From assembly GCA_958296125.1 (NCBI GenBank), contig OY282444.1, forward strand, positions 4,249,623 through 4,313,622: DNA of 64,000 bases. The letters are read 5' to 3'. The notes beneath the pieces are model-generated. The model had not been told where the DNA came from. It searched no databases and saw nothing but the letters and a program-made list of their open reading frames with translations. Both the position numbers and the translations under genes were made by a program. Positions 23,428 to 32,184 of the stretch are shown here, piece by piece (position 1 is the first letter of the stretch; each line of letters opens with the position of its first letter). The DNA comes from an uncultured Poribacteria bacterium. GTDB taxonomy: Bacteria; Poribacteria; WGA-4E; PCPOR2b.

Positions 23428-24327
23428 ATGAGGAAATGCTTTTGCTACGGCATCTGGCTGTTACTTTTATTCCTAATTGTTGCTAGCTTGACACCGACTA
23501 CGATGGGATCACAGACTAACGGCTTAATCATCATGATAACCGATTTTGGTTTTAAGGATTTTTACGTCGGCGCGATGAAGGGCGCAATTTACAAGGTTTT
23601 CCCACAAGCAAAAATTGACGAGATTTCTCATGAAGTCTCAAAGTTTGATATTAAAGAGGGGGCATATACACTCGCCAAAGCGGCCCCAGAGTTTCCGCCG
23701 GGAACGGTCTTCGTTGCTGTTATCGATCCGGGGGTTGGGACCCACCGCAAACCTATCGTAATGAAAACGAAGAATGGGAACTATTTTGTTGCGCCGGATA
23801 ACGGACTTTTAACGCTGATTGGCGAAACAATGGGCACCGTAGCGGTCCGGGAAATTACAAACAGCGATGTCATGCGGAAGAATGTTCTGTCGAGCACGTT
23901 TCACGGTCGAGATATTTTTGGTCCAACCGCCGCCCATCTTGCCAAAGGGTTCGCGTTTGAAAAGGTTGGGCCCGTTTTGAAGGAGTATGTGCGGCTGCCG
24001 ATTTCGTTTGCAAAGCTGGTCGATGACGCAATTGTCGGTCAGATCGATGCGATTGACGAATATGGAAATGCCATCACGAACATACGTCCGAATCTGTTTG
24101 GGAAGCTGGGGATACAGGGTAGGCAAACCATTGAGGTCGAGTTTGGTGCCCAGCGGATAATCCGTTGCAAATATGTCAAGGCTTATGGGGATGTGCCGAT
24201 CGGCGATTATGTTGGCTTGTTTGGAAGCGGTGGCGTGTTTGAGATTGCCATCAACCAAGGCGATCTTGCCAAACAGTTAAAATTGGACACGTCAGCGGAA
24301 TTCATTGTGCGGAAGATGTCGGACTAA
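23428..24327 (+). CDS. Exported SAM hydrolase-like protein (DUF62 / SAM hydroxide adenosyltransferase)
   Basis: The 299-residue protein belongs to the DUF62 family, which splits S-adenosylmethionine into adenosine and methionine using water. Family motifs are ITDFGFKDFYVG at the start of the mature part, DPGVGTHR, APDNGLL and TFHGRDIFGP; the usual D-R-H catalytic residues are present. Unusually, it begins with a clear signal sequence (RK, then about 15 hydrophobic residues, ending near TTMGS), which would send it across the membrane. AAAGGAG precedes the ATG. The LamG gene follows 17 bases after the stop. A second copy without signal sequence lies at 50866. Confidence 0.87.
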   Translation: MRKCFCYGIWLLLLFLIVASLTPTTMGSQTNGLIIMITDFGFKDFYVGAMKGAIYKVFPQAKIDEISHEVSKFDIKEGAYTLAKAAPEFPPGTVFVAVIDPGVGTHRKPIVMKTKNGNYFVAPDNGLLTLIGETMGTVAVREITNSDVMRKNVLSSTFHGRDIFGPTAAHLAKGFAFEKVGPVLKEYVRLPISFAKLVDDAIVGQIDAIDEYGNAITNIRPNLFGKLGIQGRQTIEVEFGAQRIIRCKYVKAYGDVPIGDYVGLFGSGGVFEIAINQGDLAKQLKLDTSAEFIVRKMSD

Positions 24328-24344
24328 GATAGGAGAGCATAAAA

Positions 24345-25181
24345 ATGAATCGTGTCATAACAAGGTTAGGCGTAAGCGTCATCTTAACGGTTATGAATTT
24401 GTTGATATTGACGCACGTAAGCGATGCTCGAATCCAACCCGAAGATATCGTTGCGATGTGGCTTTTTGATGAGGTCAAGAAAGATGTAACGAGAGATCTT
24501 TCTGGTAACCTGCATCATGCGAAGGTGGTGAATAATCCGGAGTTGGTGGAAGGGAAATTTGGCAAGGCATTTGCCTTTGGCAGGGGTAAGTATCTGGAGG
24601 TGCCACACCATAGAAAGTTACAGATTGATGATGTAATCTCCATTTCTGTATGGGTAAAAAGGCCGCTTCGGCGGGATGCAAACGATATTGTGCTTGCACC
24701 TTTTTATATTCTTGAAAAAGGTGGAAACTGGGCGCATGGTCAACAGGGGCAGGCGAATTATGGAATAGCACTCCACAAGATTCTTGAGAATATGTTCTTT
24801 TTCTTTTTTCAGGGTGGATTCCGGGGAGTAGAAGGTATCCCTGATGATCAGTGGCATCATTACGTCGTTGTTGCTAAAGATGATGAGGTTGACCCTGAGA
24901 TGTATATTGATGGTATTTTGCAGCCGATTGCCCTCCGGGATGGTAAGCGGAAGATAGCGTTGTTCCCAGATTCTGTGCGGAATCTGCATATTGGCGCGTT
25001 GCTACCGGAACGGTTCGACTCTTTCAGTGACAGTGTGATCGACGAGTTAATCATATTCAACGTCGCCTTAGATGAAGCTGAAATTATACGCCTCAAGACA
25101 GGCATCGAAAATGTATTGTTCGCAGTTTCCGCATCAGGCAAACTTGCTACAACTTGGGGGGAGATTAAACGAGGTTGGTAG
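24345..25181 (+). CDS. Secreted LamG/concanavalin-fold domain protein
   Basis: The 278-residue protein starts with a signal sequence (about 1-29, ending near SDA) and then a LamG-like jelly roll: WLFDE, SGNLHHAKVV, GRGKYLEVPHH, ISVWVKR, QWHHYVVV, MYIDG and the final VIDELIIFNVALDEAEI. This is the typical three-bladed signature of carbohydrate- or protein-binding LamG domains in extracellular proteins. AGGAGAG precedes the ATG. It lies 17 bases after the exported SAM hydrolase, so both probably form an operon of exported proteins. Its ligand is unknown. Confidence 0.83.
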   Translation: MNRVITRLGVSVILTVMNLLILTHVSDARIQPEDIVAMWLFDEVKKDVTRDLSGNLHHAKVVNNPELVEGKFGKAFAFGRGKYLEVPHHRKLQIDDVISISVWVKRPLRRDANDIVLAPFYILEKGGNWAHGQQGQANYGIALHKILENMFFFFFQGGFRGVEGIPDDQWHHYVVVAKDDEVDPEMYIDGILQPIALRDGKRKIALFPDSVRNLHIGALLPERFDSFSDSVIDELIIFNVALDEAEIIRLKTGIENVLFAVSASGKLATTWGEIKRGW

Positions 25182-25274
25182 GGCCTCGCAGCTTAGTCAA
25201 CTCGGAACGGAGAGGGGGTCTCCGACAGGGAGAAAACCGAAAATTAAATAGCCCTGTAGATAATAGGTTTCCGA

Positions 25275-25303
25275 TTGATTAACATCGTGGAATTTGGTAT
25301 AAT
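25275..25303 (+). promoter_or_regulatory. Promoter of the Gfo/Idh/MocA gene at 25385
   Basis: TTGATT (25275-25280), 17 bases, and a perfect TATAAT (25298-25303) preceded by TGG. The ATG lies about 80 bases downstream. Confidence 0.78.
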
Positions 25304-25384
25304 AGACACTATCATTTAAGTCTCGACTCTTCAACCTGAAGCATTGAACGTAATTTGCCCCCGGTTTTTAAGGAGATAAAATTT

Positions 25385-26431
25385 ATGGCCAAAACATACC
25401 GAGTCGGAATTATTGGTTGTGGTGGGATGGGGAGATCTCACGCAAACGCTTGGCCAACCACTGGTCGCGCTGAAGTGGTGACCGCGGCGGATATGAATCC
25501 AGAGTCCGCCGCCAGGCTAGCGACGGAATTTTCACTACCAACACATTATACTGATGTCCGCGAAATGTTTGAAAAAGAGACGCTGGACATTGTGAGCATT
25601 ACAACATGGCAGAGCGTGCGTGCGGAACTGACGCTGATTGCTGCAGAGGCAGGGGTGTCAGGGCTGCTCGGTGAAAAACCGATGAGTGCTTCTTACGGTG
25701 AAGCGCAGGACATGGTGGCCGCTTGTGAAAAGAGCGGGACTAAACTTGTCATTGGGCATCAACGGCGTTTTATGCCCCAGAATTGCGAGGCGCGACGGCT
25801 CATTCAGGAAGGCGCGATCGGCGAACCCCAAGCGATGCTACGCCGCGATGGATATGGCTTGCTCAATCGAGGCACGCACGAAGTTGACGAAATGCGCTAC
25901 ATCCTTGGCGATCCAGAACCGTTGTGGTTGATTGGGCAGGTCTCTCGTCGAACAGATAAGTGGGAGCGCCGGGTGCGTTGTGAGGACGTTTGCATGGGCG
26001 AAATCTGCTTTGAAGGCGGCATCCGCGGAATTTATGAAAGCGATCTGCCTGAACCCGGCTTACGGGGCGATGCGGTTTACGGGAGCGATGGTCAACTCAG
26101 GCGGGGCGCGGATGGAACAATTGAACTGCTCAATAGCAAGGTCGCTGGCTGGCAGACCATCTCGCCGCGTCAGAGTGAACCGAATCAGTATGAAGAAATG
26201 ATTGCGTGGCTTGATGGGGAGCTTGAGGAGCATCGTAACGCAGGGAGACACGCCGCCACCACGATGGCAATCCTGATGGCGATTTATGAATCTTTGCGGA
26301 TTAAGGATGTCGTCAAGTTTCCGCTCACTACGCGCCCCAATCCACTGGATTTGATGGTTGAAGGTGGGATGCTGCCTGTATTTGTAGAGGGACGTTACGA
26401 TATCCGCGCTCCATTTCCAGAGCAACAGTAG
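25385..26431 (+). CDS. Gfo/Idh/MocA family oxidoreductase
   Basis: The 348-residue NAD(P)-dependent oxidoreductase has the Rossmann motif GIIGCGGMGRSHA at its N-terminus and EKPMSAS with the catalytic lysine near residue 100. The C-terminal half is the usual substrate and dimerisation domain. The ATG at 25385 is chosen because AAGGAG lies 9 bases before it; the longer frame opens only with a TTG that lacks a ribosome-binding site. The gene has its own near-perfect promoter. The dikinase gene follows after about 100 bases. The substrate, probably a sugar or cyclitol, is not known. Confidence 0.9.
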   Translation: MAKTYRVGIIGCGGMGRSHANAWPTTGRAEVVTAADMNPESAARLATEFSLPTHYTDVREMFEKETLDIVSITTWQSVRAELTLIAAEAGVSGLLGEKPMSASYGEAQDMVAACEKSGTKLVIGHQRRFMPQNCEARRLIQEGAIGEPQAMLRRDGYGLLNRGTHEVDEMRYILGDPEPLWLIGQVSRRTDKWERRVRCEDVCMGEICFEGGIRGIYESDLPEPGLRGDAVYGSDGQLRRGADGTIELLNSKVAGWQTISPRQSEPNQYEEMIAWLDGELEEHRNAGRHAATTMAILMAIYESLRIKDVVKFPLTTRPNPLDLMVEGGMLPVFVEGRYDIRAPFPEQQ

Positions 26432-26530
26432 AATTGAAAATTGATTAAAGGCTCAGAGTAAGCGAGAATGCACGGGATGTATTGAGGTCCGGGGTGCTTG
26501 TCTGCCCATTACGTATCACGTTTCACGCCT

Positions 26531-29056
26531 ATGACATGGATCAAACATTTCACGGAAATCGATGATGCTGACCTCCCGATTGTTGGCGGAAAAGGGCTGA
26601 ATCTCGGCAAGTTAACGACGGCGAGATTTGTGGTGCCGCCCGGCTTCTGTGTGACAACCGACGCTTATCGGACCACCGTTGAACCAGTCGATGCGCGCAG
26701 CAGCGAAACTATCCAAGCCGTTACACTACCGGGGTCGCTCCAGTCGGAGATTTTAACGGCTTATAACCAATTAGGCGCAGATAGGGTTGCGGTGCGGTCG
26801 TCCGCTACCGCAGAAGATCGCACCGATGCCAGCTTTGCCGGACAACAGGATACGTTCCTAAATGTCTCTGGGGCATCTGAACTTTTGGCGAAGATTAAGT
26901 TGTGTTGGGCATCGCTATGGTCAGATCGTGCAGTTGCCTACCGCCGTGACCACGGAATTGGGGAGGCACGGTTAGCGATGGCTGTTGTGGTCCAGGCGAT
27001 GATCGACGCTGAGGTTTCCGGTGTTATGTTTACCCGCAGCCCAACAGGGGGTGATGAACTCGTTATCGAGTCAAACTGGGGCTTGGGCGAGTCCGTTGTT
27101 TCCGGGGAAATTACGCCCGATCATTTTATGGTCTTACGGGAAACCGGGGCACTCATCCGGGAGACTGTAGTGACTAAACGGAAAATGATTGCACGCGGGG
27201 GGCTGCAACCCGTGCCAATCGGTCAGCAGGAGATTCCGAGCCTGCAACGGGGACAGGTTGCTGAACTCAGCGAGGTTGGTATGCAGGTAGAAGCGTTCTA
27301 TGGGGCTCCCCAAGACATTGAATGGGGACGCGCCGACGGACAATTTTATTTGCTTCAGGCACGCCCCATAACGACGCTCACGGACGCAGCGGAGATTGAG
27401 CGGTTACGCCGTCAGGAAATTGAAGCCCTCCAGAAGAAAGCCGATGAAGGTGGAACGGTGTGGAGTCGATACAATCTATCCGAAGTCCTACCCGCTCCCC
27501 TTCCTGTGACATGGGCAATCATGCAGGAATTTATGTCGGGGCAAGGTGGATTGGGGATGACCTGTCGTGAATTGGGACTCCTCCCCAGCCGCAAGTTTGA
27601 TGAAGAGGGGGTGCTGGATCTGATCTGCGGCCGCCTCTACTTCAACCTGAGTCGAGAAGTCGAATTTAATTTCCATGGATTTCTGTTTGAACACGATTTT
27701 CAACAACTCAAACGTGACCCGCATAAGGCAATTTATCCACAACCGACCCCAAACCTCAAACGCAGTAACGCCCTGTTTTGGATCAAGTTTCCTTACTATA
27801 TTGTTAAGGCGATTACCGCTGAACTCAAACAGAGCCGAATTCGTAAAGATCTTGATAAAGTGCTCTCTGAAAAAGTCTTTCCGGCGTTTGATCAGTATGT
27901 GCAAACTCAAAGGCGGATTTCGCTTGAAGAGCTGTCAGATCAACAGGTGATTGACAAATTCCACGAGTGGCGCGAGAAAACACTCAATGAGTTTGCTAAG
28001 GACGCACTCAAGGCGACGATATTTGCGAACTTTGCTTATCAGCAGTTAGAAATCACCCTTCAAAAGTGGTTTGGTGAAGGTGAGGCAAAAGAGCTCGCCA
28101 GATTGTTAATCACAGGGTTGGAAGGCGATCGAACTGTTGAGACCAACTTGAAGATGTGGGAGGTGGCACAAGGCGAGTTTGCGCTAGAAGATTTCTTAAA
28201 ACAGCATGGGCATCGCTCGGTCGGCGAATTTGAGTTGGCGCAGCCTCGCTGGCGTGAAGACCCTTCCTACGTTGAACAGATTGTTGCATCGTTCCGTATC
28301 AATCCCGATGCCAACCCGACGACGCATCTTGAAACTCAGAAGGCAGATCGGGACAAAGCAAAAAAGAGATTGGCACGGCTACCGGCAGGTAAAGCCGCCG
28401 CCCTTCGGAAACAGACCGATAAAGTCCTTGACCTCACACACCGGTATATGCCGTTCCGAGAAACAGCGAAGTGCTATCTCATGCTCGGCTACGAGTTAAT
28501 CCGAAAAGCTTTGCTGGAACTCGATCGACGCTACCAACTTGACGGTGGTATCTTCTATCTTATACCCAATGAGTTAGATCGACTCACCCAAGGAGAAGAC
28601 CTCCGATCGACGATTGAGGAGCGCAAAACAACCCGAGCGCGATCGTTAAAGATTGAACTGCCGGATGTCATCTACAGCGATAGCCTCAACCGCATCGGTG
28701 AACCTCAAACGATTGAAGCAAAAGATGAGATTCAAGGGCTTGGGGTATCGGTGGGCGTTGTTACCGGCGAGGCGTATGTCCTCTTGGATGCGGCTGATGC
28801 ACGGATTGCTGGTAAAAATTATATCCTAGTCTGCCCTTCAACAGATCCGGGATGGACCCCGCTCTTTCTCCATGCTGCTGCATTGGTAGTGGAACGTGGT
28901 GGTATGCTGTCGCACGGTGCTATCGTCGCACGAGAGTTCGGCATTCCAGCGGTGGTCAATGTTACCGCCGCAACGCAGCGCATCCAATCGGGCCAGCGTC
29001 TGCGTGTTGACGGGGCTCAGGGGGTTGTCTCAATTTTGGATGATGAACCAGCGTAA
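26531..29056 (+). CDS. PEP synthase-like dikinase with rifampin phosphotransferase-type domain order
   Basis: The 841-residue protein has a pyruvate-phosphate dikinase/PEP synthase ATP-grasp domain (about 1-310: GGKGLNLGKL, VRSSATAEDR, GVMFTRSPTGGDELV), a long middle helical domain of ~420 residues, and a C-terminal swivelling phosphohistidine domain with the catalytic histidine at 795 (GGMLSHGAIVAREFG). The PEP/pyruvate TIM barrel of true PEP synthase is absent. This order and length match rifampin phosphotransferase-like proteins, which phosphorylate a small molecule held by the middle domain. The ATG at 26531 lacks a good Shine-Dalgarno; a TTG at 26498 is an alternative. The real substrate is not known. 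Confidence 0.85.
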   Translation: MTWIKHFTEIDDADLPIVGGKGLNLGKLTTARFVVPPGFCVTTDAYRTTVEPVDARSSETIQAVTLPGSLQSEILTAYNQLGADRVAVRSSATAEDRTDASFAGQQDTFLNVSGASELLAKIKLCWASLWSDRAVAYRRDHGIGEARLAMAVVVQAMIDAEVSGVMFTRSPTGGDELVIESNWGLGESVVSGEITPDHFMVLRETGALIRETVVTKRKMIARGGLQPVPIGQQEIPSLQRGQVAELSEVGMQVEAFYGAPQDIEWGRADGQFYLLQARPITTLTDAAEIERLRRQEIEALQKKADEGGTVWSRYNLSEVLPAPLPVTWAIMQEFMSGQGGLGMTCRELGLLPSRKFDEEGVLDLICGRLYFNLSREVEFNFHGFLFEHDFQQLKRDPHKAIYPQPTPNLKRSNALFWIKFPYYIVKAITAELKQSRIRKDLDKVLSEKVFPAFDQYVQTQRRISLEELSDQQVIDKFHEWREKTLNEFAKDALKATIFANFAYQQLEITLQKWFGEGEAKELARLLITGLEGDRTVETNLKMWEVAQGEFALEDFLKQHGHRSVGEFELAQPRWREDPSYVEQIVASFRINPDANPTTHLETQKADRDKAKKRLARLPAGKAAALRKQTDKVLDLTHRYMPFRETAKCYLMLGYELIRKALLELDRRYQLDGGIFYLIPNELDRLTQGEDLRSTIEERKTTRARSLKIELPDVIYSDSLNRIGEPQTIEAKDEIQGLGVSVGVVTGEAYVLLDAADARIAGKNYILVCPSTDPGWTPLFLHAAALVVERGGMLSHGAIVAREFGIPAVVNVTAATQRIQSGQRLRVDGAQGVVSILDDEPA

Positions 29057-29139
29057 AGATGCGTCCATTCGTAATCAATAGGCTCCAGCCCTATTAATCT
29101 GCTTCGGCAATAAATTTTAACGATTCATCGTAATCAGAC

Positions 29140-29168
29140 TTGACAAAGATTTTTAATCGGTGTAAACT
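29140..29168 (+). promoter_or_regulatory. Probable promoter of nadA
   Basis: TTGACA (29140-29145) and TAAACT (29163-29168) are 17 bases apart. The transcript would have a leader of about 150 bases before the nadA ATG. No known riboswitch was recognised in it. Confidence 0.5.
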
Positions 29169-29321
29169 CTAGGGTGATCCAACCAACAACCGCATCGGGG
29201 GGGCTACGAGGCTTTGAACGTTCAACTGTCCTAGGTATGTCAAGCAGGTCTTCAGAACTAGGAAACGCAAATCAGAAATTCGAGGCGAAAGACGCTCCGA
29301 CAGATTCAAGGGTGAAAAGAC

Positions 29322-30431
29322 ATGAATTCCCAACCAACAGTATCCCAAGACAGTATGGATAAGGCAGTGCTCAGCGTTGAAGGTGTGAAGCGAGTGCTTT
29401 ATAAGAGGAACCATCCAAGTTTAACGGCTATCGACATAGAGGCTCACGCGGAAACGGTTTATCAGATATTGCAACTGAAGAAAAAGCACAATGTGTTGAT
29501 GCTCGGCCATAATTACATGGAACCCCTTGTATTTGGTCTATCAACGAAAAATGAGCAAGGTGATTCGCTGGGGCTGAGCATGCATGCCGCAAAAACCGAC
29601 GCGTCATACATCCTCTTTAATGGTGTGCCGTTCATGGCAGAAACTGCGAAAATTCTCAATCCTTCAAAAACAGTTCTGGCCGCGGATAAGACAGCGGGTT
29701 GTTCTTTGGCAGATAATTTCGGAGCTGAAGAGGTAAGGAAGTTGAAGGCACTTTATCCAGGGGTCCCTGTCATGATTTACATCAACAGCTACGCCGATGC
29801 GAAAGCGGAATCGGACATCTGTTGCACGTCCGCAAATGCCGCCCACGTCGCGCGAGAAATGCCGGGCGACGAGATTCTTTTTGTTCCTGATATCTTCTTC
29901 GCGGAGAATTTAGAGGAGGAGCTTAAAGGAACAAAGACGGTTATCTATCCTGGAAAAGGCAATCAGGAGAGAGGGGCGGTGTGTGAGGTGCATGAAAAAT
30001 TCCTGCTTTCGGACCTATTAGCAATACGGGAGTCGTTTGACATCCCGAAAGGGCACCCCACGAGAATACTTTATGCACACTGGGAGTGTCGGCCTGAGGT
30101 GCTTCAGGAAGCCGATTTTTACGGCAGCACCAGCCAGATAGGGAAGGACATTGCCAAGCGGGTGGCGGAAACTCGGCTGGAACGCGCTTTTGTTGCTTCG
30201 GAGTGTGAACTGACTTCCAACTTGGCGCAGGAATTCCCGACCGTGCAATTCTCGACCGCGTGTTCCGTCCGGTGTTCGCACATGGCGAAAGTTACGCTCG
30301 GTAAGGTGCTTAATGTTTTACAAGCACTGGATAACGGTGACGATTTGAGTCCGCACGAAGTCACACTTAGGCCGGAGGTCATTGAACGGGCAAGAACGCC
30401 AATTGAGCGGATGCTTGAGTTGAGTGCGTAA
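29322..30431 (+). CDS. nadA: Quinolinate synthase
   Basis: NadA (369 residues) condenses iminoaspartate with dihydroxyacetone phosphate to quinolinate in de novo NAD synthesis. It holds a [4Fe-4S] cluster; the likely ligands are C127 (TAGCSLAD), C256 (HWEC) and C314 or C318 (STACSVRCSH). Typical segments include MLGHNYMEPLV near 60 and PDIFFAENL near 190. The start is an ATG after AAGGG; a second ATG lies 11 codons downstream. No nadB or nadC lies beside it in this window. A strong terminator follows at 30481. Confidence 0.95.
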   Translation: MNSQPTVSQDSMDKAVLSVEGVKRVLYKRNHPSLTAIDIEAHAETVYQILQLKKKHNVLMLGHNYMEPLVFGLSTKNEQGDSLGLSMHAAKTDASYILFNGVPFMAETAKILNPSKTVLAADKTAGCSLADNFGAEEVRKLKALYPGVPVMIYINSYADAKAESDICCTSANAAHVAREMPGDEILFVPDIFFAENLEEELKGTKTVIYPGKGNQERGAVCEVHEKFLLSDLLAIRESFDIPKGHPTRILYAHWECRPEVLQEADFYGSTSQIGKDIAKRVAETRLERAFVASECELTSNLAQEFPTVQFSTACSVRCSHMAKVTLGKVLNVLQALDNGDDLSPHEVTLRPEVIERARTPIERMLELSA

Positions 30432-30480
30432 AACATCAAACACAGGTTCAGGCCGTTCAAATTTGAAATCAATATCAACT

Positions 30481-30513
30481 AAAAAAGGCTCCCATAAATT
30501 CGGGAGCCTTTTT
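30481..30513. terminator. Bidirectional rho-independent terminator
   Basis: A 7-bp GC-rich stem GGCTCCC/GGGAGCC (30487-30493 and 30502-30508), flanked by an A-run on the left and a T-run on the right, lies between nadA and the convergent cold-shock gene. It can stop transcription in both directions. Confidence 0.92.
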
Positions 30514-30551
30514 CAGTTGATATGACCGGATACCCGGTCGATTTCGATTGG

Positions 30552-30758
30552 CTAGCCTTCAAGTTTCACAACGTTTTCTGCCTGATAACCTTTGGGACCT
30601 TGGACAATTTCAAACTCAACCTCTTGTCCCTCATCGAGAGATTTGAAGCCAACTCCTTCGATAGCGGAATAATGTATGAACACATCTTCCCCTGAATCGG
30701 TGGTGATGAACCCGAACCCCTTTTGGTCGCTGAACCATTTTACACGACCTGTTGCCAT
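30552..30758 (-). CDS. csp: Cold-shock domain protein (CspA family)
   Basis: The 68-residue protein is a single cold-shock domain that binds single-stranded RNA and DNA. RNP1 (KGFGFIT) and RNP2 (DVFIHYS) are intact, and the length is standard. AAAGGAGGT before the ATG is near-perfect. The promoter found at 30924-30952 gives a leader of about 160 bases, as in classical cold-induced csp mRNAs. It shares a terminator with nadA on the other strand. Confidence 0.97.
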   Translation of the reverse strand: MATGRVKWFSDQKGFGFITTDSGEDVFIHYSAIEGVGFKSLDEGQEVEFEIVQGPKGYQAENVVKLEG

Positions 30759-30923
30759 CTTTTCGCACCTCCTTTCACTTCGGAATATCTAACTGCAAAC
30801 GTCTCATGAAGCCGAAAGAAGCATAGAGGTACAAAATGACAGCACATCCGGGGAAAACGCCTCAGCTTTGCCCCTCATGCACCTTGTAAAGCTTTCTTGA
30901 ATCCATTGTACAGTTGCCCCTAT

Positions 30924-30952
30924 ATTATACTTAGCTCTTAATGGAAATGCAA
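30924..30952 (-). promoter_or_regulatory. Promoter of the cold-shock gene
   Basis: On the minus strand TTGCAT (30947-30952) and a perfect TATAAT (30924-30929) are 17 bases apart. Transcription would start near 30917 and leave a 5' leader of about 160 bases before the csp ATG. Confidence 0.7.
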
Positions 30953-30975
30953 GAATTATCTGACCGCTCGCCAAT

Positions 30976-31215
30976 TCAACGTTTGTCGTGCTGCTGGATG
31001 TAGAGTTCGGCAATCTGTTCTTGCATTTCGGCAACTTTTTTTCCGAGTTTGCGGCACTCTACTTGGAGTACGTTGATGTCCGCTTGCATCCGTGCAGATT
31101 CTTTTTCCATCACTTTGGTTTTGGCACTGCGCCTGTCTTCAATTAAATCCTTAATATAGGTGAGGATTACGATTATAACGATAGTACCTGCGATAATTGC
31201 AACAACTTTTACCAT
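30976..31215 (-). CDS. Small membrane-anchored coiled-coil protein (PspB-like), copy 4
   Basis: The 79-residue protein has one membrane segment at about 4-22, a basic stretch, and a coiled coil ending in AELYIQQHDKR. It is similar in plan and C-terminal sequence to the three genes upstream on the same strand. The plan recalls phage-shock protein B, but true identity to PspB is not shown. GAAGG precedes the ATG. It is the last gene of the four-gene group, separated by 38 bases from its neighbour. Function is unknown. Confidence 0.7.
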   Translation of the reverse strand: MVKVVAIIAGTIVIIVILTYIKDLIEDRRSAKTKVMEKESARMQADINVLQVECRKLGKKVAEMQEQIAELYIQQHDKR

Positions 31216-31253
31216 ATTTAACCTTCATGTCGTTATTGAGAAAAACGTATCCA

Positions 31254-31556
31254 TTATTTTAATTTGTCATCGTGCTGCTGGATGTAAAGATCCGTGAGAT
31301 CTTCTTTTATTTCATCGACACTCTTTTTGAGGGCGTTGATATCGGCTTGCATCTGTTCCTGACCATTTGGGCTAGCCTTGCCTTTATGTTCGATTCGCTT
31401 TCTAATGATATCGCCGACCGTGGCAACCACTAGAACCGTCATCGCGAACCCAAACGCTTCGTCACCCCGAACACCAAGTGTGGCTTTCATGACCGCGGTA
31501 GCCAGCGTAAATACCATCAAGACTGTGATGAGATAGCCTATGGTTGACCAATTCAT
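31254..31556 (-). CDS. Small membrane-anchored coiled-coil protein (PspB-like), copy 3
   Basis: The 100-residue protein has two hydrophobic stretches (about 5-26 and 36-49), then a coiled coil (QADINALKKSVDEIKEDL) ending in TDLYIQQHDD. The ending is almost identical to that of copy 4, so both probably arose by duplication. AGGAGG sits before the ATG. It lies 10 bases after copy 2. A second hydrophobic segment distinguishes it from the other three. Function is unknown. Confidence 0.7.
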   Translation of the reverse strand: MNWSTIGYLITVLMVFTLATAVMKATLGVRGDEAFGFAMTVLVVATVGDIIRKRIEHKGKASPNGQEQMQADINALKKSVDEIKEDLTDLYIQQHDDKLK

Positions 31557-31566
31557 TGTTAGCCTC

Positions 31567-31821
31567 CTATTGACCGTCCGGTGTTTTGGGGTTTCGATTA
31601 TGGTTGATAATAATCAGGTCCGCGATATGTCCGCGGATCTCCTCTAAATCTGCGGAAAGCCGTCGCAGATCCGATTGTAACTGATTATACCTATTCTTTG
31701 CCTGGTTGGGATGATATCCCCGCTTTTTTAGAGAATAGGACGTTCCTAACCAGACGGAGATCAGGGTAACAACCGTGACCGTCCCCATCACAGTTGCGAC
31801 GATCGACACAGCAGGTGCCAT
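31567..31821 (-). CDS. Small membrane-anchored coiled-coil protein (PspB-like), copy 2
   Basis: The 84-residue protein has one membrane segment (about 5-27), GTSYSLKKRG just after it, and a helical coiled coil ending in HIADLIIINHN. The start at 31821 is preferred over an ATG five codons upstream, because GGAGGG lies between them. It follows copy 1 closely and shares with it the WMGTSYS/WLGTSYS-KKRG junction, so both are recent paralogues. Function is unknown. Confidence 0.7.
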   Translation of the reverse strand: MAPAVSIVATVMGTVTVVTLISVWLGTSYSLKKRGYHPNQAKNRYNQLQSDLRRLSADLEEIRGHIADLIIINHNRNPKTPDGQ

Positions 31822-31835
31822 CGAATGTCCCTCCA

Positions 31836-32069
31836 TTATGCGGCATCTTTTGTGATGATGACCAGTTCAGCAATCTGTTCTTTGAGCTCGGCGATATCTC
31901 CTTGAATCTGCGCGATGTCACGCTGAACCTGCTGCAGTTCGCGGTTCGTCGCCCCTCGCGTCAGTCCGCGCTTTTTAGCGGAGTAGGAGGTTCCCATCCA
32001 TACCGATCCGAGCACAATCGCCGTGATGCTAACAAGCACAACTGTAACAATCGCAATGACATCGCCCAT
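31836..32069 (-). CDS. Small membrane-anchored coiled-coil protein (PspB-like), copy 1
   Basis: The 77-residue protein has an N-terminal membrane segment (about 4-26), GTSYSAKKRG, and a coiled coil (DIAQIQGDIAELKEQIAEL). It is the first of four related genes on this strand, and AAAGGA precedes its ATG. A single spanning segment followed by a cytoplasmic coiled coil is the plan of PspB, so an envelope-stress role is conceivable. This is an inference from architecture only. No pspA, pspC or pspF is present in the window. Confidence 0.7.
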   Translation of the reverse strand: MGDVIAIVTVVLVSITAIVLGSVWMGTSYSAKKRGLTRGATNRELQQVQRDIAQIQGDIAELKEQIAELVIITKDAA

Positions 32070-32184
32070 ACAATTAATCCTTTAAAATATAATTTGTCCT
32101 TTAAGGTATAAGATTTTTGCCATTCTTGCAGTGATTGGCAGCACCGGATCGCTATGTGCTAGGGGTGTATCAAGCCGACCCGTC

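Noticed and set aside
29169-29321. Riboswitch in the nadA leader
   Set aside because: The leader is long enough and has some self-complementary pieces, but no known riboswitch core could be recognised.
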